Below, piece by piece: positions 8,891-16,808 of a stretch of DNA of 64,000 nt (the first letter of the stretch is position 1; the number at the start of each line of letters is the position of its first letter). The notes below the pieces were generated by a model. That model was given only the letters and a program-made list of their open reading frames with translations. It had not been told where the DNA came from and searched no databases. The stretch is taken from contig NZ_JAGING010000001.1 in assembly GCF_017875835.1 (NCBI RefSeq), positions 1,054,001 to 1,118,000 on the forward strand, written 5' to 3'. Source of the stretch: Psychrobacter sp. PL19 (GTDB lineage Bacteria > Pseudomonadota > Gammaproteobacteria > Pseudomonadales > Moraxellaceae). The position numbers were made by a program, and so were the translations under genes.

Positions 8891-10273
8891 CTACTTATAA
8901 TAGTCATCATTTTTCTTCAGCCACCAGTTCATATTATCTTGGCGTTTGGCGCGGAAGGCTTCTAGCTTGTCGGCAACCACATTATTGTGCTGGCGCGCAG
9001 TATCCAAGGCAAACAGAATCGGCACTGAAGACAATACCCCAAAACGTAGCTTGGACTTGGGTAAGTCTAAACCATCGCCAATATCGTCGCCCACCAAAGT
9101 ACGTGTGACGCTGGCATTGACTAACTCCACAAAGCGTCCGCGGCGATTGTCTTCGCCCATCAGTTGACGGGGAAGGTCATGCAACGCTTTGGCTAGCGGT
9201 TGGCCCATTTTAAAATCGAGTTGCTGAATAGACAAGTAAGTATATAACCACTCCCAACACGCAGCCTCATCTTTAGGTAAGCGCTCTAAATCCACTCCCA
9301 TCCAGTAGCTGGCTAGATTCCAAAGATGCAGGATGCCTTCAGCTTCTTCAGGACTAATCCGCGCACCAAGCAGTCTTAGGCCACGCATAATCAATAACGA
9401 AAACTGTAAATGAGTAGCGATCATATCGGTTTGGTTAATGGGAACACCCCAATAAGCGGTGTTCCAGCTGCCATCTGGATTGTGATGCTGATCGCTATTG
9501 GGTATGACACCATTCGCTGCAGATAGTTTACCTTTAAGTAAATTTTGTCGTACCAGCGTATGGATTTGCCGTACTTTGATAGACTGACGCCAACCTTCAG
9601 AGCCAATCGCCAATACTTGAGAAATGGGTTGGCGTTGATGATGAACGCTCGCGTCCAGCTGTGGGTGTTCAGACACTGCTAGAATATAAGCATAAGTGCG
9701 CATCAGGCGTGGCAAGGCATCGTGCATCAAAGCACCAGTCTGAATGAGTGGCAATGACAACGCAGGGATACTGTAGCCTGCCATCAGTGCGACGTTACGT
9801 AACAGCCAGATCAACATTAAGGGATAACGGCGATAGGCCACAGCACCAATTTGTGCCAGCTTGGGATCGAACCAGTCAGGATGCTCGCTAAACTGTGCCT
9901 GCATCGCAATAAATGCTGGGTGACTGCTAGTCTCAGAGCTTATGTCTATGTGGCTTGTAGCTGTACTCAGTAAGCCATCCTTCATTATTGATTGCTGTAG
10001 AGGGCGGGCAAAGCGTACCCCATCAGCCGCTAACTGGTCGGCCAGCGGATCACCAATATCGTACCCCTCTACCATCTCAGCCAATAGAGTCGGTGAGATG
10101 GTAAAGTTTTTGGGCAATAAGTAGCGTTTAATACGGCGCAGTACCTGCAAGTCGCTATGGTCATTAATGTCGGTAGTACGCCCATGCCGTTGATAGTTTG
10201 CTAGACCTGACCTATGATGTGCCAGCCTGTCTATCGTGGCGCTTTGAGAAGGGGTTCTTGGATTCATATCCAT
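8891..10273 (-). CDS. DUF2236/MpaB-type oxygenase family protein (rubber-oxygenase-like)
   Basis: A 460-residue protein. The core has GSEGWRQSIKVRQIHTLVR, matching the R-x2-H-x2-VR segment that carries the proximal haem ligand in latex-clearing protein and MpaB relatives. NQTDMIATHLQFS and a WNLASYWMGVDLERLP block, characteristic of the DUF2236 catalytic domain, follow. The length fits the long Lcp-like subgroup better than short DUF2236 proteins. Characterised relatives include a b-type haem oxygenase cleaving polyisoprene and a fungal mycophenolate-pathway oxygenase; the substrate here is unknown. No signal peptide is obvious. It is monocistronic and convergent with the NudL-like gene. Confidence 0.78.
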   Translation of the reverse strand: MDMNPRTPSQSATIDRLAHHRSGLANYQRHGRTTDINDHSDLQVLRRIKRYLLPKNFTISPTLLAEMVEGYDIGDPLADQLAADGVRFARPLQQSIMKDGLLSTATSHIDISSETSSHPAFIAMQAQFSEHPDWFDPKLAQIGAVAYRRYPLMLIWLLRNVALMAGYSIPALSLPLIQTGALMHDALPRLMRTYAYILAVSEHPQLDASVHHQRQPISQVLAIGSEGWRQSIKVRQIHTLVRQNLLKGKLSAANGVIPNSDQHHNPDGSWNTAYWGVPINQTDMIATHLQFSLLIMRGLRLLGARISPEEAEGILHLWNLASYWMGVDLERLPKDEAACWEWLYTYLSIQQLDFKMGQPLAKALHDLPRQLMGEDNRRGRFVELVNASVTRTLVGDDIGDGLDLPKSKLRFGVLSSVPILFALDTARQHNNVVADKLEAFRAKRQDNMNWWLKKNDDYYK

Positions 10274-10362
10274 AATGTACCATCATAGTCAGAGGTAATG
10301 AGCGTTAGATTTTATAACCGTTAGCATTCAGACTGGTAGTGCTCATATTTTAGCAGGAGGTT

Positions 10363-10392
10363 ATGAGTCTCAACTTATAGCTTGAGACTCAT
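10363..10392 (-). other. Perfect 11 bp inverted repeat downstream of nhaA
   Basis: ATGAGTCTCAA and its exact complement are separated by 8 nt, 24 bp beyond the nhaA stop. The position suggests a transcript-end hairpin, but no T-run follows on either strand, so it is not scored as a standard intrinsic terminator. Confidence 0.55.
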
Positions 10393-10415
10393 TCCTGAGA
10401 GGTCTATGCTACTTA

Positions 10416-11615
10416 TTAGTGACGTGTTAGGTCTACTGAGGTGTTCGCAACATTATCTTTTAGCGTCACTTTCAGCATAATATAGCCGGCAATACCAGAC
10501 ACGATAGAACCCATAATGATACCCAAACGTTCATCAAATAGTGGGGTATCACCGCCAAATGCCAAGCCACCTATGAACAAGCTCATGGTAAAGCCCACAC
10601 CGCATAATAATGCAGCACCATAAATTTGCTTAAAGTTCATACCTTTTGGCATGGTTGAAATGCCAAGCTTAAAGATGAGCCAGCACATCAGCATGACCCC
10701 TATTTGCTTACCGAGGAATAGGCCGGCGGCAATACCAAGCGGTACGGAATGGAACAGTTCAGCGACACCTGCACCCTTCAATGAAATACCAGAGTTGGCA
10801 AAAGCGAATAGCGGTAAAATACCAAAGGACACGGTGTTTTGTAGGTCGTGCTCGAGCTCTTCAAGCGGTGAGTGCTCAGGATCAGTACGATCAAACATGG
10901 GAATAAATAGTGCCAGGACCACGCCCGCTAGAGTCGCATGAATGCCAGATTTGAGTACCGCAATCCACATAATCACGCCAATAAGCAGGTAAGGGGTAAT
11001 GCTGGTAACGTTTCGGCGATTAAGTAAGAATAAAAACGGTAAGCATAAACCTGCGACCGCTAGTGAGCCTAAAGATAAGTCGTTGGTATAAAACAAAGCG
11101 ATAATTAAAATCGCACCAATGTCATCAAAAATTGCAATCGAGACTAAAAATATTTTTAACGAGTTCGGTACGCGGTTGCCAAGTAAGCTTAAAATACCGA
11201 TTGCAAAGGCAATATCCGTTGCTGCTGGAATCGCCCAGCCCTTCCAGTATTCAGGATTATTAAAGTTAAAGAGTATGTAGACGATCGCAGGCACGACCAT
11301 GCCACCAACTGCCGCCCCGGCAGGTAGGATGATCTGCTTGACATTAGACAGCTCACCAATTAAGACTTCCCGCTTAAGCTCAAGTCCCACTAAAAAAAAG
11401 AAAACTGCCATCAGACCATCATTAATCCAGTGACTGGCGTCTTTGGCAATCTCAAAACTACCAAATTGTATGGCGATAGGGGCATGGATAAAACTGTTAT
11501 ACCAAACGCTGAGTGGGGTATTGGCAATGATCATTGCAGCAACGGCAGCCAATGCTAAAACGATCCCGCCTGCCGACTCAGACTCAAAAAATGCCTTAAT
11601 TCTTCGTATTGCCAT
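10416..11615 (-). CDS. nhaA: Na+/H+ antiporter NhaA
   Basis: A 399-residue inner-membrane protein with about twelve hydrophobic segments. The Asp-Asp pair that carries Na+/H+ exchange in NhaA is seen in [20 protein letters not shown]. Other family blocks are [21 protein letters not shown] near the N-terminus and [16 protein letters not shown] near the C-terminus. It exports Na+ (or Li+) for protons and helps with salt and alkaline pH. The start is set at 11615, because a GAGGAT ribosome binding site lies correctly before it and the protein then begins [17 protein letters not shown], as in other NhaA proteins. The frame extends 17 codons further upstream. It is a single gene. Confidence 0.95.
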   Translation of the reverse strand: MAIRRIKAFFESESAGGIVLALAAVAAMIIANTPLSVWYNSFIHAPIAIQFGSFEIAKDASHWINDGLMAVFFFLVGLELKREVLIGELSNVKQIILPAGAAVGGMVVPAIVYILFNFNNPEYWKGWAIPAATDIAFAIGILSLLGNRVPNSLKIFLVSIAIFDDIGAILIIALFYTNDLSLGSLAVAGLCLPFLFLLNRRNVTSITPYLLIGVIMWIAVLKSGIHATLAGVVLALFIPMFDRTDPEHSPLEELEHDLQNTVSFGILPLFAFANSGISLKGAGVAELFHSVPLGIAAGLFLGKQIGVMLMCWLIFKLGISTMPKGMNFKQIYGAALLCGVGFTMSLFIGGLAFGGDTPLFDERLGIIMGSIVSGIAGYIMLKVTLKDNVANTSVDLTRH

Positions 11616-12200
11616 GTCATCCTCGTTGGTTAAATATACTGTAGATTTCAGCCATCGTCTGCTCACATCTCCGTGATGTCGCTGACCATTGGCTTCAGTC
11701 TCTCATAATCCCATTACTATCAATAATAAAATGCGTTAAAAAATATCTATTAGCCTACTGCGCAGTATTATTAAAGGTGAGGCAATAGATGATAACACGG
11801 TCGTGATTGGTTCAATATCCTTACTGCTAAGTCTTTTTTCTCTAAAGGATTTATCATTGCTACAAGATGTGTCGCATTCTAGATTACTACTTAATAATCT
11901 TTGCTGATTTATTTAATAGCCTAAAACTACTGACAATCATTATCATAGAATATAAAGCGCTGGCACGCTAATGTCCATTAATAGTAGCTATGTATTCATG
12001 ACAAATGTAGCAGACTTTGTTACCTTCTTATCTTTTCTTATGATTTTAACTCTATAATGAGCCACTTTTAATAGTTTTACAGGTGTTTTTTCAAAAAAAT
12101 ATTTTACCCATTGATGAGGGTATTAGAGGTTTATACTACAGAAATAAATTTTCAGCGCCTGCGACTACTTTCATCATAGATTCTCTACAAGGTCAGTTTC
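11616..12200. other. Divergent intergenic region nhaA / TSUP gene
   Basis: About 585 bp, AT-rich, with no convincing gene. A TGACAATCATTATCATA stretch at 11931-11947 resembles half of a Fur-type site but is far from either start. An AAGGT ribosome binding site precedes the TSUP ATG. Confidence 0.45.
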
Positions 12201-12956
12201 ATGGACGTATCACTCTCTTTAGAGATTATTTTAATGCTGACCGCGGTGGCAGCGCTTGCTGGCTTCATTGACGCTATTGCTGGCGGCGGCGGCCTATTGA
12301 CCATTCCAGCCATGTTGTTGGCAAATATCCCACCGATCTTAACTTTGGGTACCAATAAATTACAAGCGGCCTCGGGAGCGTTGGCGGCATCCATTACCAT
12401 GATCAAAAAGGGTGTGGTACAGCCCAAAAAAATTAAAATGGCTATTATTGCCGCTTTTATCGGTTCCATTATTGGCTCTATCGCGGTGCAATTATCGCCG
12501 CCTGATTTGCTAGAAAAGTTGATCCCATTTTTGATTGCGGCCATTGGTATTTATACTTTGTTTGCGCCCAGACTTGGCGAAGTAGAAGCGGCGCCGCGTA
12601 TTAGTGAAGGCGTGTGGCAAAAAATTGCGGCACCTTTAATCGGTTTTTATGATGGCTATATGGGGCCAGGAACCGGTATGTTCTTTGCACTTGGTAATGT
12701 GGCATTGCGTGGTCGGCAAATTATTGAAGCCACGGGCGCAGCCAAGGTGCTGAACTTATCTACTAATGTGGGCTCGCTAATATTTTTTATCTTAGGCGGT
12801 AATGTGCTCTGGAAAGTGGGTTTGGCGATGATGGTTGGACAGACTATCGGCGCTTACTTTGGCTCACATATGGTGGTGAAAGGCGGCAGTAAGCTGATTC
12901 GTCCGATGATTGTATTGGTATGCCTAGTAATGGTGACTAAATACGTCTTTGGTTAA
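12201..12956 (+). CDS. TSUP family transporter (TauE/SafE, YfcA-like)
   Basis: A 251-residue membrane protein with about eight hydrophobic helices. The N-terminal repeat begins AGFIDAIAGGGGLLTIPAMLL and the second half has GFYDGYMGPGTGMFFALG; these paired Gly/Pro-rich motifs define the TauE/SafE (formerly DUF81) family. Members export or import organosulfur anions, sulfite and other small anions, but the substrate here is unknown. It is single-gene and convergent with the symporter at 13075, sharing a bidirectional terminator. A second, quite different TSUP gene is at 22385. Confidence 0.88.
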   Translation: MDVSLSLEIILMLTAVAALAGFIDAIAGGGGLLTIPAMLLANIPPILTLGTNKLQAASGALAASITMIKKGVVQPKKIKMAIIAAFIGSIIGSIAVQLSPPDLLEKLIPFLIAAIGIYTLFAPRLGEVEAAPRISEGVWQKIAAPLIGFYDGYMGPGTGMFFALGNVALRGRQIIEATGAAKVLNLSTNVGSLIFFILGGNVLWKVGLAMMVGQTIGAYFGSHMVVKGGSKLIRPMIVLVCLVMVTKYVFG

Positions 12957-13005
12957 GACAATAAAATTATCGGTAAGTAAAACACCCTCTATAAACCCTG
13001 TTCCC

Positions 13006-13047
13006 AAACAAAACCCCCAGTCCTAGCGGCTGGGGGTTTTGTTTGAT
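13006..13047. terminator. Bidirectional terminator between TSUP gene and symporter A
   Basis: A 15 bp stem AAACAAAACCCCCAG and its complement with a 9 nt loop, flanked by T-rich sequence on the plus strand and its mirror on the minus strand. It serves both convergent genes. Confidence 0.85.
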
Positions 13048-13074
13048 TTCTGACAAATAGGTATTAAGCGTTAA

Positions 13075-14451
13075 CTATTTGCGTCGATCAACATCATCGT
13101 ATTCACTGCCCATAACACCATCGCTAAAGACCTTCGAGAATTCACGCTCGTTATCTTCATCAATATGACCATCGAATACTTCTTTTGCACCCGCATCTGG
13201 ATCGTTATAAATTGCCAAATCCATCTTACCTTCTGATTTTGCCACAATAGCGGTAACAGCGGCATCACCGCCGACGTTTACCGCGGTACGTAACATATCA
13301 AGAATACGGTCGACACCTAAGATAAGACCGATACCTTCGATGGGTAGACCGACTTGGGCAAACACCATAGACAGCATAATCAGACCCACACCCGGAACAC
13401 CCGCTGTACCGACAGAGGCGAGCACCGACATTAAGATAACGGTTAAGTATTCGGTAACGCCCAAATCAATACCATAAATATTGGCAATAAAAATGGTCGC
13501 TGTCCCTTGCATAATGGCCGTACCATCCATGTTAATGGTCGCGCCAAAAGGAACAGTAAATGAAGCTACTGAGTTATTCACACCCATACGCTTAGTGACG
13601 GTGCGCAAGGTAATAGGAATCGTCGCGTTTGAGCTTGAGGTACTAAACGCAAAAATCTGTACTTCACGCATTTTGGTCAAAAAGGTCTTGATGCCCAAGC
13701 CTGAAAACAGCTTAAGAACAATCATCATAGTAATGAAAAAATGGAATGCCAATGAGCCAACCAGTACGGCCACATAACCCAGCAGTGACCAGATCAAATC
13801 CAAACCCAGCTCTGCCATCGCTTTAGTTAACAGAGCGAATACACCGTATGGCGCCAAGTTCATAATGATAGTCACCATTTTTAAGATGACTTCATTTATT
13901 AACTCCATGCCTTGAACCAAACCTTTAGCAGGTTTGCCAACCATTAAAATACTAACGCCAACTAAGATTGCAAAGAAGATAATGGACAGCATATCGCCGT
14001 TCGCCATTGCACTGATGGGGTTGGAGGGAATAATATTCGAAAATACATCGAGAAGGGGTGGCGCTGATGCTGCTTCGAATGTTGCTTCGGTTTCGATGTT
14101 CATACCTTTACCGATACCAAATAGTATCCCAAGGCCAATCGCGGTCGCAATTGCCAAGGCGGTAGTCATCATATAAATTAAAAAAGTCTTACCGCCAATA
14201 CGCCCCAATAAGCGAATATCCCCGATACCGCATACCCCACAAATCAGCGAGACTAGCACTAAGGGTACGACCAGCATTTTGAGGGAGTTGACAAACAACT
14301 TGCCAATAATGGCAAAAAAACCATTGGTTATATAGGTGTTAACGAAGCTGCCTTCGCCATTCAATCCAGAGTAGTTTAAAAATAAACCCAGTATAATACC
14401 GAGCACCATGGCAACAATAATCTTGCCCGTCAGTCCCATATTTTTCCACAT
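13075..14451 (-). CDS. Dicarboxylate/amino acid:cation symporter, SDF family (copy A)
   Basis: A 458-residue inner-membrane transporter of the glutamate transporter fold. Visible motifs are the Ser-rich HP1 loop FAFSTSSSNATIPIT, the TM7 motif GATINMDGTA (Thr at residue 311) and the TM8 stretch LDMLRTAVNVGGDAAVT. TM8 keeps the Asp, Arg, Asn and second Asp that bind substrate and Na+ in GltPh; the Arg suggests an acidic substrate such as aspartate, glutamate or a C4 dicarboxylate. The C-terminus adds about 40 acidic residues. It is a near-identical tandem copy of the gene at 14941 (same length, most residues shared), but differs at key sites described there. It has its own promoter region upstream. 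Confidence 0.92.
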   Translation of the reverse strand: MWKNMGLTGKIIVAMVLGIILGLFLNYSGLNGEGSFVNTYITNGFFAIIGKLFVNSLKMLVVPLVLVSLICGVCGIGDIRLLGRIGGKTFLIYMMTTALAIATAIGLGILFGIGKGMNIETEATFEAASAPPLLDVFSNIIPSNPISAMANGDMLSIIFFAILVGVSILMVGKPAKGLVQGMELINEVILKMVTIIMNLAPYGVFALLTKAMAELGLDLIWSLLGYVAVLVGSLAFHFFITMMIVLKLFSGLGIKTFLTKMREVQIFAFSTSSSNATIPITLRTVTKRMGVNNSVASFTVPFGATINMDGTAIMQGTATIFIANIYGIDLGVTEYLTVILMSVLASVGTAGVPGVGLIMLSMVFAQVGLPIEGIGLILGVDRILDMLRTAVNVGGDAAVTAIVAKSEGKMDLAIYNDPDAGAKEVFDGHIDEDNEREFSKVFSDGVMGSEYDDVDRRK

Positions 14452-14767
14452 AACATATTTCCTTGGTGTACGTCACTCTCAGTAGTAGGCGCGGTGCTAA
14501 AATCAATGCGATTATGACCATTAGCGGTACTACTGCTCTTGTTACGTCTATAGAATTCTTTAATCTTTCACTTAGTGTCACATTTTCGCAGACAATATAA
14601 AATAATTGTTAGGGATGCTGCAAGATTTTTTTATCAATTAAGAAAATTTACCCCATAAAGGAGAAAAAATCAGCCATAAAAAAGCAAGATTGCCAACGCT
14701 GGGCAATCTTGCTTGTTATTTTTATGCTTACCATTCTATATTTATAAAACGTTAAAAGCTAAGGTAA
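14452..14767. other. Upstream region of symporter A with terminator
   Basis: It corresponds base for base in many stretches to the region upstream of symporter B (TTTCCTTGGTGTACG, AAATCAATGCGA, AAGATTTTTT..AATTAA, CAGCCATAAAAAAGCAAGA), but lacks the MITE found there. It contains a terminator hairpin at 14679-14722. Confidence 0.7.
14679..14722 (-). terminator. Rho-independent terminator, duplicate of the fadE terminator
   Basis: A 13 bp stem AAGCAAGATTGCC/GGCAATCTTGCTT with a T-run on the minus strand. The same hairpin, with small changes, follows fadE at 16684, showing that this segment was duplicated together with the fadE end. Confidence 0.85.
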
Positions 14768-14908
14768 CTATAACGCTTTGTCATCTTCTTCGCGGCGTAG
14801 ACCCTCATCCCATTTAGCATTATCCGCCGGTGATTCTGTTGTACCAATAGGTTTGTTATCGGCATCTGTAGCCGCCAATAGTGAAGATTCTAGAGATTCA
14901 GAAGCAGC
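14768..14908 (-). pseudogene. Remnant of a fadE 3' end
   Basis: Minus-strand frame of about 46 codons with a stop just upstream (TAG near 14909) and no start. It ends DEGLRREEDDKAL, against KDGIRREEDDKA at the end of intact FadE (16809), preceded by a similar Asp/Ser/Asn-rich tail. Its following terminator also matches that of fadE. It is best explained as the leftover of a second fadE copy after a tandem duplication of symporter plus fadE and later deletion of the rest of the gene. Homology is seen by eye over the last ~13 residues and more loosely before that. Confidence 0.7.
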
Positions 14909-14940
14909 CTACGCAATCCGTGCATACGCACTCCTCAATA

Positions 14941-16317
14941 CTAGGGACGACGCTTAACACCATCGTACTCACTGCCCATAACATCATCGCTAAAGACTTT
15001 CGAAAATTCACGCTCACTGTTTTCATCGATATGCCCATCAAACACATCTTTTGTACCAGCATCGGGGTCGTTATAGATGGCTAAGTCCATTTTACCTTCA
15101 GACTTTGCCACAATAGCTGTGACTGCCGCATCGCCACTGACGTTGACTGTGGTACGTAACATATCGAGGATACGGTCAACTCCCAAAATAAGACCAATAC
15201 CTTCGATGGGCAAGCCTACTTGCGTAAACACCATCGCCAGCATAATCAAGCCGACACCAGGGACACCTGCCGTACCGATAGACGCCAACACTGACATCAA
15301 AATGACCGTTAGATACTCGGTGATGCCTAAGTCTATCCCATAAATATTGGCAATAAAAATAGTCGCTGTCCCTTGCAAGATAGCGCCACCATCCATATTG
15401 ATGGTAGCGCCAAAAGGCACGGTAAATGAGGCTACTGAGTTATCGACCCCCATGCGCTTGGTTACCGTACGTAAAGTAATGGGAATAGTCGCGTTCGAGC
15501 TTGCGGTACTAAAGGCAAAAATTTGCACTTCACGCATTTTGACCAAAAAAGTCTTAATGGACAATCCTGAGAACAGTTTAAGTACAATCATCATAGTAAT
15601 AAAAAAGTGGAATATAAGTGCGCCGACCATCACCGCCATATAACCGAGTAGTGACCAAATCAAGTCTAAACCCAGCTCCGTCATCGCTTTGGTTAATAGC
15701 GCGAATACACCATATGGCGCTAGATTCATAATGATAGTCACCATTTTTAAGATGACCTCATTAATAAGCTCCAAACTCTGCACCAAACCTTGAGCTGGTT
15801 TGCCAACCATCAAAATACTGACACCGATTAAGATAGCGAAGAAAATAATCGACAACATATCACCGTTCGCCATCGCACTGATGGGGTTGGAGGGGATGAT
15901 GTTAGAGAATACATCAATCAGTGGCGGTGCTGCTTGGGCGTCAAATACCGCTTCGGTTGCGATAGTCATACCTTTACCGATACCAAACAGCATACTAAGG
16001 CCAATCGCGGTTGCAATCGCTAGTGCGGTAGTCATCATATAAATGAGAAAAGTTTTGCTACCAATACGTCCCAATAAGCGAATATCACCGATACCGCATA
16101 CCCCGCAAATCAGTGAGATCAACACTAAGGGTACGACCAGCATTTTGAGGGAGTTAACAAACAATGTCCCCACAATGGCGAGAAAACCATTGATCACATA
16201 AGTATTAACAAAGCTACCTTCGCCATTTAGTCCAGAATAGTTTAAAAATAAACCCAGTATGATACTGAGTATCATGGCAATAACAATTTTGCCCGTCAGT
16301 CCCATATTTTTCCACAT
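14941..16317 (-). CDS. Dicarboxylate/amino acid:cation symporter, SDF family (copy B)
   Basis: A 458-residue tandem paralogue of the gene at 13075, with the same start MWKNMGLTGKI and identical length. It keeps the TM8 binding residues (LDMLRTTVNVSGDAAVT) but differs at two conserved sites: the HP1 loop reads FSTASSNAT instead of FSTSSSNAT, and the TM7 motif reads NMDGGA instead of NMDGTA (Gly at residue 311). In GltPh the Thr of NMDGT contacts the substrate, so copy B may prefer another substrate; this is inference. The upstream region carries a MITE that copy A lacks. It is transcribed toward the fadE remnant. Confidence 0.92.
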   Translation of the reverse strand: MWKNMGLTGKIVIAMILSIILGLFLNYSGLNGEGSFVNTYVINGFLAIVGTLFVNSLKMLVVPLVLISLICGVCGIGDIRLLGRIGSKTFLIYMMTTALAIATAIGLSMLFGIGKGMTIATEAVFDAQAAPPLIDVFSNIIPSNPISAMANGDMLSIIFFAILIGVSILMVGKPAQGLVQSLELINEVILKMVTIIMNLAPYGVFALLTKAMTELGLDLIWSLLGYMAVMVGALIFHFFITMMIVLKLFSGLSIKTFLVKMREVQIFAFSTASSNATIPITLRTVTKRMGVDNSVASFTVPFGATINMDGGAILQGTATIFIANIYGIDLGITEYLTVILMSVLASIGTAGVPGVGLIMLAMVFTQVGLPIEGIGLILGVDRILDMLRTTVNVSGDAAVTAIVAKSEGKMDLAIYNDPDAGTKDVFDGHIDENSEREFSKVFSDDVMGSEYDGVKRRP

Positions 16318-16512
16318 GAAGTATTTCCTTGGTGTACGCCATTCTCAGTAGCAAGCACCTGATTAAAATCAATGCGACTATGCAGGTTAGTCATGCTACT
16401 GCTGCTACGTTTATAAGTTTTTGGACTGTTATTCAGTATCACATTTTTGAGAACACTATAAAAGGACGGTTGGCCATGCTGTAAGATTTTTTATGATTAA
16501 AGAAGCCCGTAC

Positions 16513-16650
16513 TATAGTCAATGAAAAGTAATATCGATATATGACCTACTGCTGGCATAAGTTTTTCTTGCTTGCTGTGCCTACGCAGACAGAGGCTGCA
16601 AAAAACTTATACCAGCAGTACCCTAGCGTTTTTAAGGTGTTTTAACTATA
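16513..16650 (+). repeat. MITE-like dispersed repeat, copy 2
   Basis: A 138 bp copy with TATAGTCAATG...TTTTAACTATA ends. The internal inverted repeat at 16547-16566 and 16601-16620 matches at 19 of 20 positions and could fold into a long hairpin with a 34 nt loop. The paralogous region upstream of symporter A has no insertion. Confidence 0.88.
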
Positions 16651-16683
16651 TAGAGGAAATTATATAGAAAGAAAAACCAGCCA

Positions 16684-16725
16684 TAAAAAAAGCAAGACTG
16701 CCGCTATTGGGCAATCTTGCTTTTA
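16684..16725 (-). terminator. Rho-independent terminator of fadE
   Basis: A 13 bp stem AAGCAAGACTGCC/GGCAATCTTGCTT (one G-T pair) followed by a T-run on the minus strand, about 85 bp beyond the fadE stop. Confidence 0.85.
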
Positions 16726-16808
16726 GTTCTACACTAACCGTTGTTAAGCCTATAAAACTATCAAAGGCGACGTTTTGGGAAGCCTATAACTATAAGAACA
16801 GTCAAGTC

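Larger units (their letters stand above)
16318..16808. other. Intergenic region upstream of symporter B
   Basis: It contains the upstream region shared with symporter A, a MITE copy (16513-16650) inserted into it, and the fadE terminator. No gene is seen. Confidence 0.7.

Noticed and set aside
8868..8895. Inverted repeat at the convergent NudL / DUF2236 junction
   Set aside because: A roughly 10 bp stem with a mismatch and no T-run. It may help terminate transcription but is too weak to call.
10363..10392. Hairpin after nhaA as an intrinsic terminator
   Set aside because: Perfect stem but no T-run on either strand, so kept only as an inverted repeat.
11931..11947. Fur-box-like sequence in the nhaA/TSUP gap
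   Set aside because: Only partial match to the consensus, no promoter elements nearby, and about 250 bp from the nearest start.
12083..12271. 62-codon plus-strand frame before the TSUP gene
   Set aside because: It starts at GTG without a ribosome site and overlaps the TSUP gene in another frame.
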